Shown piece after piece: positions 4,643 to 6,953 of a stretch of DNA of 6,953 nucleotides. Position numbers and translations under genes: made by a program. The notes beneath the pieces were generated by a model. That model made no database searches, was not told the origin of the DNA, and was given only the letters and a program-made list of their open reading frames with translations. This DNA comes from Desulfobacteraceae bacterium (GTDB lineage: Bacteria > Desulfobacterota > Desulfobacteria > Desulfobacterales > UBA11574). How positions within the stretch are numbered: the first letter of the stretch is position 1; the number at the start of each line of letters is the position of its first letter. The stretch covers positions 1-6,953 of the forward strand of contig JABMQM010000626.1 of NCBI GenBank assembly GCA_013203195.1. Reading direction: 5' to 3'.

Positions 4643-5782
4643 AATTTGTATGAATATCAGGCAAAAGAAATATTTGCAAAGTACGACATACCCACCCCTA
4701 GAGGCAAAGTTGTCGATGGGAGATCGGACTTGCAGAAGGCTTTTGAGATAATAGGTAAGGATAAGTTCGGGATGGTCAAGTCACAGGTCCTCACGGGAGG
4801 CAGAGGAAAAGCTGGCGGTATAAAGGCCGTTGACACACTTGATCAAGGTTTAGATGCAATGCAAGGTTTAATAGGTATGAAGATAAAGGGATTTCCCGTA
4901 GAAAGAGTATTGGTGGAAGAAAGACTTAAAATAAAAAACGAATATTTTATAAGTATCACTCTAGACCCTGAAGAATCTCTCCCTGTTTTGTTGATAAGTC
5001 CAAAGGGCGGGATGGACATAGAAGAAGTCGCCGGAGAATATCCTGAAGCTATAGGCGAGTATGTGATTAAACTCCAAGCTGACTTACCCTCTTTTGCGAT
5101 GATCGAGTTAGTCAAGAACCTGGGTTTTCAACGACAACTTTGGGGAGATTTAATAAATATTACCTCAAAATTATATAGAGCCTTTTGTGAAAAAGAAGCC
5201 ACTCTTATAGAAATCAATCCTTTGATTGAAACAGTAGATGGTAAGTTAATAGCCGCAGACGGACGCCTGAATGTTGATGATAATGCCTTGTTCAGGCAGC
5301 CAGATGTAAGTGAATACAAGCAAGAATTCAAAGACATGGTGTTAAAGGGCAAAGGGGTTGATTATGTAGACCTTGATAGCGGTGAAGTTGGTGTGCTTTG
5401 TGTTGGCGCTGGCATGACAATGCTTACCATGGATTTAGTCGCCCACCTGGGGAGTAAAGCGAGATGCTTTCTTGATATGAGCCACGGGGTTAATCCGGCT
5501 GGATTCAAAGCCGCCCTGGATCTGCTGGCTTCCGAACCGGATATCAAATATGTATTGGTTAATATGTTCGGAGGTCTTACCAGAATGGACGAAATTGCAA
5601 AGTCTATACTGGAAGCTATCGATAAATTTGACGGTAAATTCACTAAACCTATGGTCTTGCGTCTACAGGGAACAAACGCTGATAAAGGACAGGAAATAAT
5701 GAGAGAAGCAGGGTATCAAGTTTGTTCTGAACTTGAAGATTTACTGGATAGATTTAAAGAAATGCTAAGGGAGGAAAAATGA
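4640..5782 (+). CDS. sucC: SucC-like ADP/GDP-forming acyl-CoA ligase, beta subunit (substrate uncertain)
   Basis: This 380-residue ATP-grasp subunit is close to E. coli SucC in length (388). With the alpha subunit it would form a CoA thioester from a carboxylate, CoA and ATP or GTP. The nucleotide part is intact: MNLYEYQAKEIF at the start, VKSQVLTGGRGKAGGIK (46-62), EINPL (191-195) and AADGRL with Asp207 for metal binding, then NALFRQPD (215-222). The C-terminal part keeps VNMFGG (307-312) and GTNADKG (344-350). The loop that reads FLDVGGGA in succinyl-CoA synthetases reads FLDMSHGV here (277-284), and FGGIVRCD reads FGGLTRMD (310-317). These regions lie in the C-terminal domain that contacts the phospho-histidine and the acid, so another substrate is plausible. 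The stop overlaps the sucD-like ATG (ATGA). The gene symbol denotes family; succinate as substrate is doubtful. Confidence 0.88.
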   Translation: MNLYEYQAKEIFAKYDIPTPRGKVVDGRSDLQKAFEIIGKDKFGMVKSQVLTGGRGKAGGIKAVDTLDQGLDAMQGLIGMKIKGFPVERVLVEERLKIKNEYFISITLDPEESLPVLLISPKGGMDIEEVAGEYPEAIGEYVIKLQADLPSFAMIELVKNLGFQRQLWGDLINITSKLYRAFCEKEATLIEINPLIETVDGKLIAADGRLNVDDNALFRQPDVSEYKQEFKDMVLKGKGVDYVDLDSGEVGVLCVGAGMTMLTMDLVAHLGSKARCFLDMSHGVNPAGFKAALDLLASEPDIKYVLVNMFGGLTRMDEIAKSILEAIDKFDGKFTKPMVLRLQGTNADKGQEIMREAGYQVCSELEDLLDRFKEMLREEK

Positions 5783-6657
5783 GCATTTTAGTAGATAAAG
5801 ATACTAGGGTAGCTGTTCAGGGAATAACCGGCAGACAGGGTTCTTTCCATACCAGGTTAATGTTGGAGGAAGGAACTAATATAGTTGCCGGGGTGGTGCC
5901 GGGAAAAGGTGGGCAGATTTTCGAAGGAATACCTGTCTACGATACGATTCTGGAAGCGAGGCTGAAGCAGGATATAAATGCTTCTATCGGCTTTATTCCT
6001 CCACCGTTCGCAGCTCAGAGCATACTGGACGCAATTGATGCGGGTTTAGAAGTTGTTGTTTCAATTACTGACGGTATTCCTATACATGATATGTTAAAAG
6101 TAAAAGATGAACTTAAAGATAAAAGAACATATCTGATAGGACCAAATACGCCCGGGCTGATAACGCCAAGGCAGGCTAAATTAGGCATAATGCCATCGAA
6201 AGCCTTTAAACCCGGATGTATTGGAGTAATAAGCCGAAGTGGATCACTTTCATATGAGGTTTGTGATGAGTTAAGTAAAGCTAACCTTGGGCAAAGCACA
6301 GTGGTAGGCGTGGGTGGCGACAGTATTCCCGGCACAACCTTTGCTGACCTGATTCCACTTTTCGAGGCTGATTCAGAAACAAAAGGTATTGCTATTGTAG
6401 GAGAGATAGGAGGTGTCGCTGAAGAGAAAGCTGCTAAAATTATTAAGGAATTTTGTTCAAAACCTGTAGTCGCGCTTATGGGAGGTGAGAGTGCGCCTCC
6501 GGGAAAAGCTATGGGCCATGCAGGAGCTATTGTCACTCGTGGAAAAGGTACTTTCAAATCAAAGGTCGAAGCGTTTAGAGATGCCGGTGTCAGGGTGGTT
6601 CATAAACCGAAAGATCTTGTCCAGGCCCTTAACAGCTTGTTATCCGCTCATCGGTAG
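5779..6657 (+). CDS. sucD: SucD-like ADP/GDP-forming acyl-CoA ligase, alpha subunit (substrate uncertain)
   Basis: This 292-residue subunit binds CoA and carries the phosphorylated histidine. A Rossmann CoA-binding domain opens the protein (VQGITGRQGSFHT, 13-25; VVPGKGG, 39-45), followed by SITDGIP (95-101), the GPNTPG loop (121-126), SRSGSLSYE (152-160), GVGGDSIPG (177-185), GEIGG with Glu209 (208-212), and MGHAGAI with the catalytic His247. Length and motif order match E. coli SucD. Departures are Thr124 where the family usually has Cys (GPNCPG), and ESAPPGKAMGHAG where E. coli has VTAPKGKRMGHAG. A strong ribosome-binding site AAGGGAGG (5767-5774) lies inside the end of the beta-subunit gene, and the ATGA overlap implies equimolar, coupled synthesis. 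A 112-base gap separates it from the TRAP binding-protein gene. Relatives with other substrates exist (malate-CoA ligase MtkAB, citrate-CoA ligase), so the acid is not settled. Confidence 0.9.
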   Translation: MSILVDKDTRVAVQGITGRQGSFHTRLMLEEGTNIVAGVVPGKGGQIFEGIPVYDTILEARLKQDINASIGFIPPPFAAQSILDAIDAGLEVVVSITDGIPIHDMLKVKDELKDKRTYLIGPNTPGLITPRQAKLGIMPSKAFKPGCIGVISRSGSLSYEVCDELSKANLGQSTVVGVGGDSIPGTTFADLIPLFEADSETKGIAIVGEIGGVAEEKAAKIIKEFCSKPVVALMGGESAPPGKAMGHAGAIVTRGKGTFKSKVEAFRDAGVRVVHKPKDLVQALNSLLSAHR

Positions 6658-6754
6658 TTTTAGGTTAGCACAATGACGGATAGCCAGCAAATGAAAGCAG
6701 CTAACAAAAGTAATGCCCCAAATTGTATGGCAAATTAATCAACCTAATCTAATT

Positions 6755-6772
6755 AAAAGGAGGTGGAAAATG
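6755..6772 (+). promoter_or_regulatory. Strong ribosome-binding site of the TRAP binding-protein gene
   Basis: AAAAGGAGGTGG (6755-6766) contains a near-perfect Shine-Dalgarno core and ends three bases before the ATG at 6770; counted from the AGGAGG core the spacing is about six. This suits a periplasmic binding protein, normally made in excess over its membrane partners. The preceding 112 bases show no clear promoter or terminator, so the gene could be read from upstream. Confidence 0.7.
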
Positions 6773-6953
6773 AAAAGAAGGAATGCAACTTTATCCGGGA
6801 TAATACTGAGTGTATTTTTTCTGGTTGTTACAATGATTCCGTTTTCTGTTGATGCAAAAAACGTCACCCTGAAATTGTCCCATCAATGGCCACAGGATAG
6901 CGAGGATTATGTTGTCAAGACTGCAATTCGTTTTGCTGATGAGGTAAATAAAC
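6770..6953 (+). CDS. dctP: TRAP transporter solute-binding protein, DctP family (partial, cut by window end)
   Basis: Only the first 61 codons are present. A signal peptide is clear: MKRR, a hydrophobic core of about 18 residues, and a probable cleavage after VDA at residue 29. The mature start, VTLKLSHQWPQDSEDYVV followed by a helix ending FADEVNK, matches the first strand and helix of DctP-type periplasmic binding proteins, which capture dicarboxylates, sulfonates, keto acids and similar anions for Na+-driven uptake. The DctQ and DctM membrane genes would be expected to the right, outside the window. The position after a CoA-ligase pair and an FCD regulator suggests that it imports the acid that the ligase activates. 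The ligand cannot be told from this fragment. Confidence 0.85.
   Translation, partial: MKRRNATLSGIILSVFFLVVTMIPFSVDAKNVTLKLSHQWPQDSEDYVVKTAIRFADEVNK

Noticed and set aside
6015..6557. Long antisense open frame (180 codons) inside the sucD-like gene
   Set aside because: It is a reverse-frame shadow of a clearly conserved gene, Ser/Pro/Ile-rich, with no family resemblance.
6664..6705. Inverted pair GTTAGC/GCTAAC after the sucD-like gene as a terminator
   Set aside because: Only six pairs around a 30-base loop and no T-run after it; not enough to claim termination.
6673..6738. A 21-codon frame starting at ATG 6673 between the sucD-like and dctP-like genes
   Set aside because: No ribosome-binding site, no recognisable sequence features, and of a length expected by chance.

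Overview
The window looks like a chromosomal segment from a Gram-negative anaerobe, most likely a sulfate-reducing or related Desulfobacterota (Desulfobacterales-like) bacterium. The pointers are an outer-membrane lipid transport (Mla) operon whose permease carries a fused STAS domain, a TRAP-type solute-binding protein, and intergenic repeats of a style I associate with that group. The taxonomic call is inference; there is no rRNA or marker gene here.

Layout. 1-204: no gene; an octamer-periodic, partly palindromic repeat element (about 61-189) lies beyond the end of the mla operon. 205-3308, minus strand: a compact operon read right to left, consisting of a small cysteine-rich protein of unknown function (3120-3308), a STAS-MlaE permease (1969-3090), the MlaF ATPase (1197-1958) and an MlaD-like MCE protein with a long helical tail (205-1182). 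3309-3899: a 591-base divergent intergenic region, AT-rich. It holds a probable mla promoter, an AT-rich hairpin repeat, a decayed transposase tail with one probable insertion-sequence end, and the promoter plus a candidate operator of the regulator gene. 3900-6953, plus strand: a GntR/FCD regulator, a SucC-like and a SucD-like subunit with overlapping stop and start codons, and the first 61 codons of a TRAP transporter DctP-type binding protein running off the right edge.

The left half is an inner-membrane phospholipid or lipid transporter: ATPase, permease with built-in MlaB-like domain, and MCE substrate channel. No mlaC is present in the window. The right half looks like a substrate-inducible uptake and activation module. 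The TRAP system would import a carboxylate or sulfonate, the SucCD-like ligase would convert it to a CoA thioester with ATP or GTP, and the FCD regulator would sense the substrate or a product.

The most interesting point is that both ligase subunits keep the residues for nucleotide use and phospho-histidine catalysis but depart from the succinyl-CoA synthetase consensus near the active site. The beta-subunit GGGA loop reads SHGV, and the alpha-subunit GPNCPG reads GPNTPG. With the regulator and TRAP context, this suggests a ligase for an acid other than succinate. The transposase remnant between the two halves and the more AT-rich composition from about 3.3 kb rightward are compatible with the right-hand module having been acquired separately.
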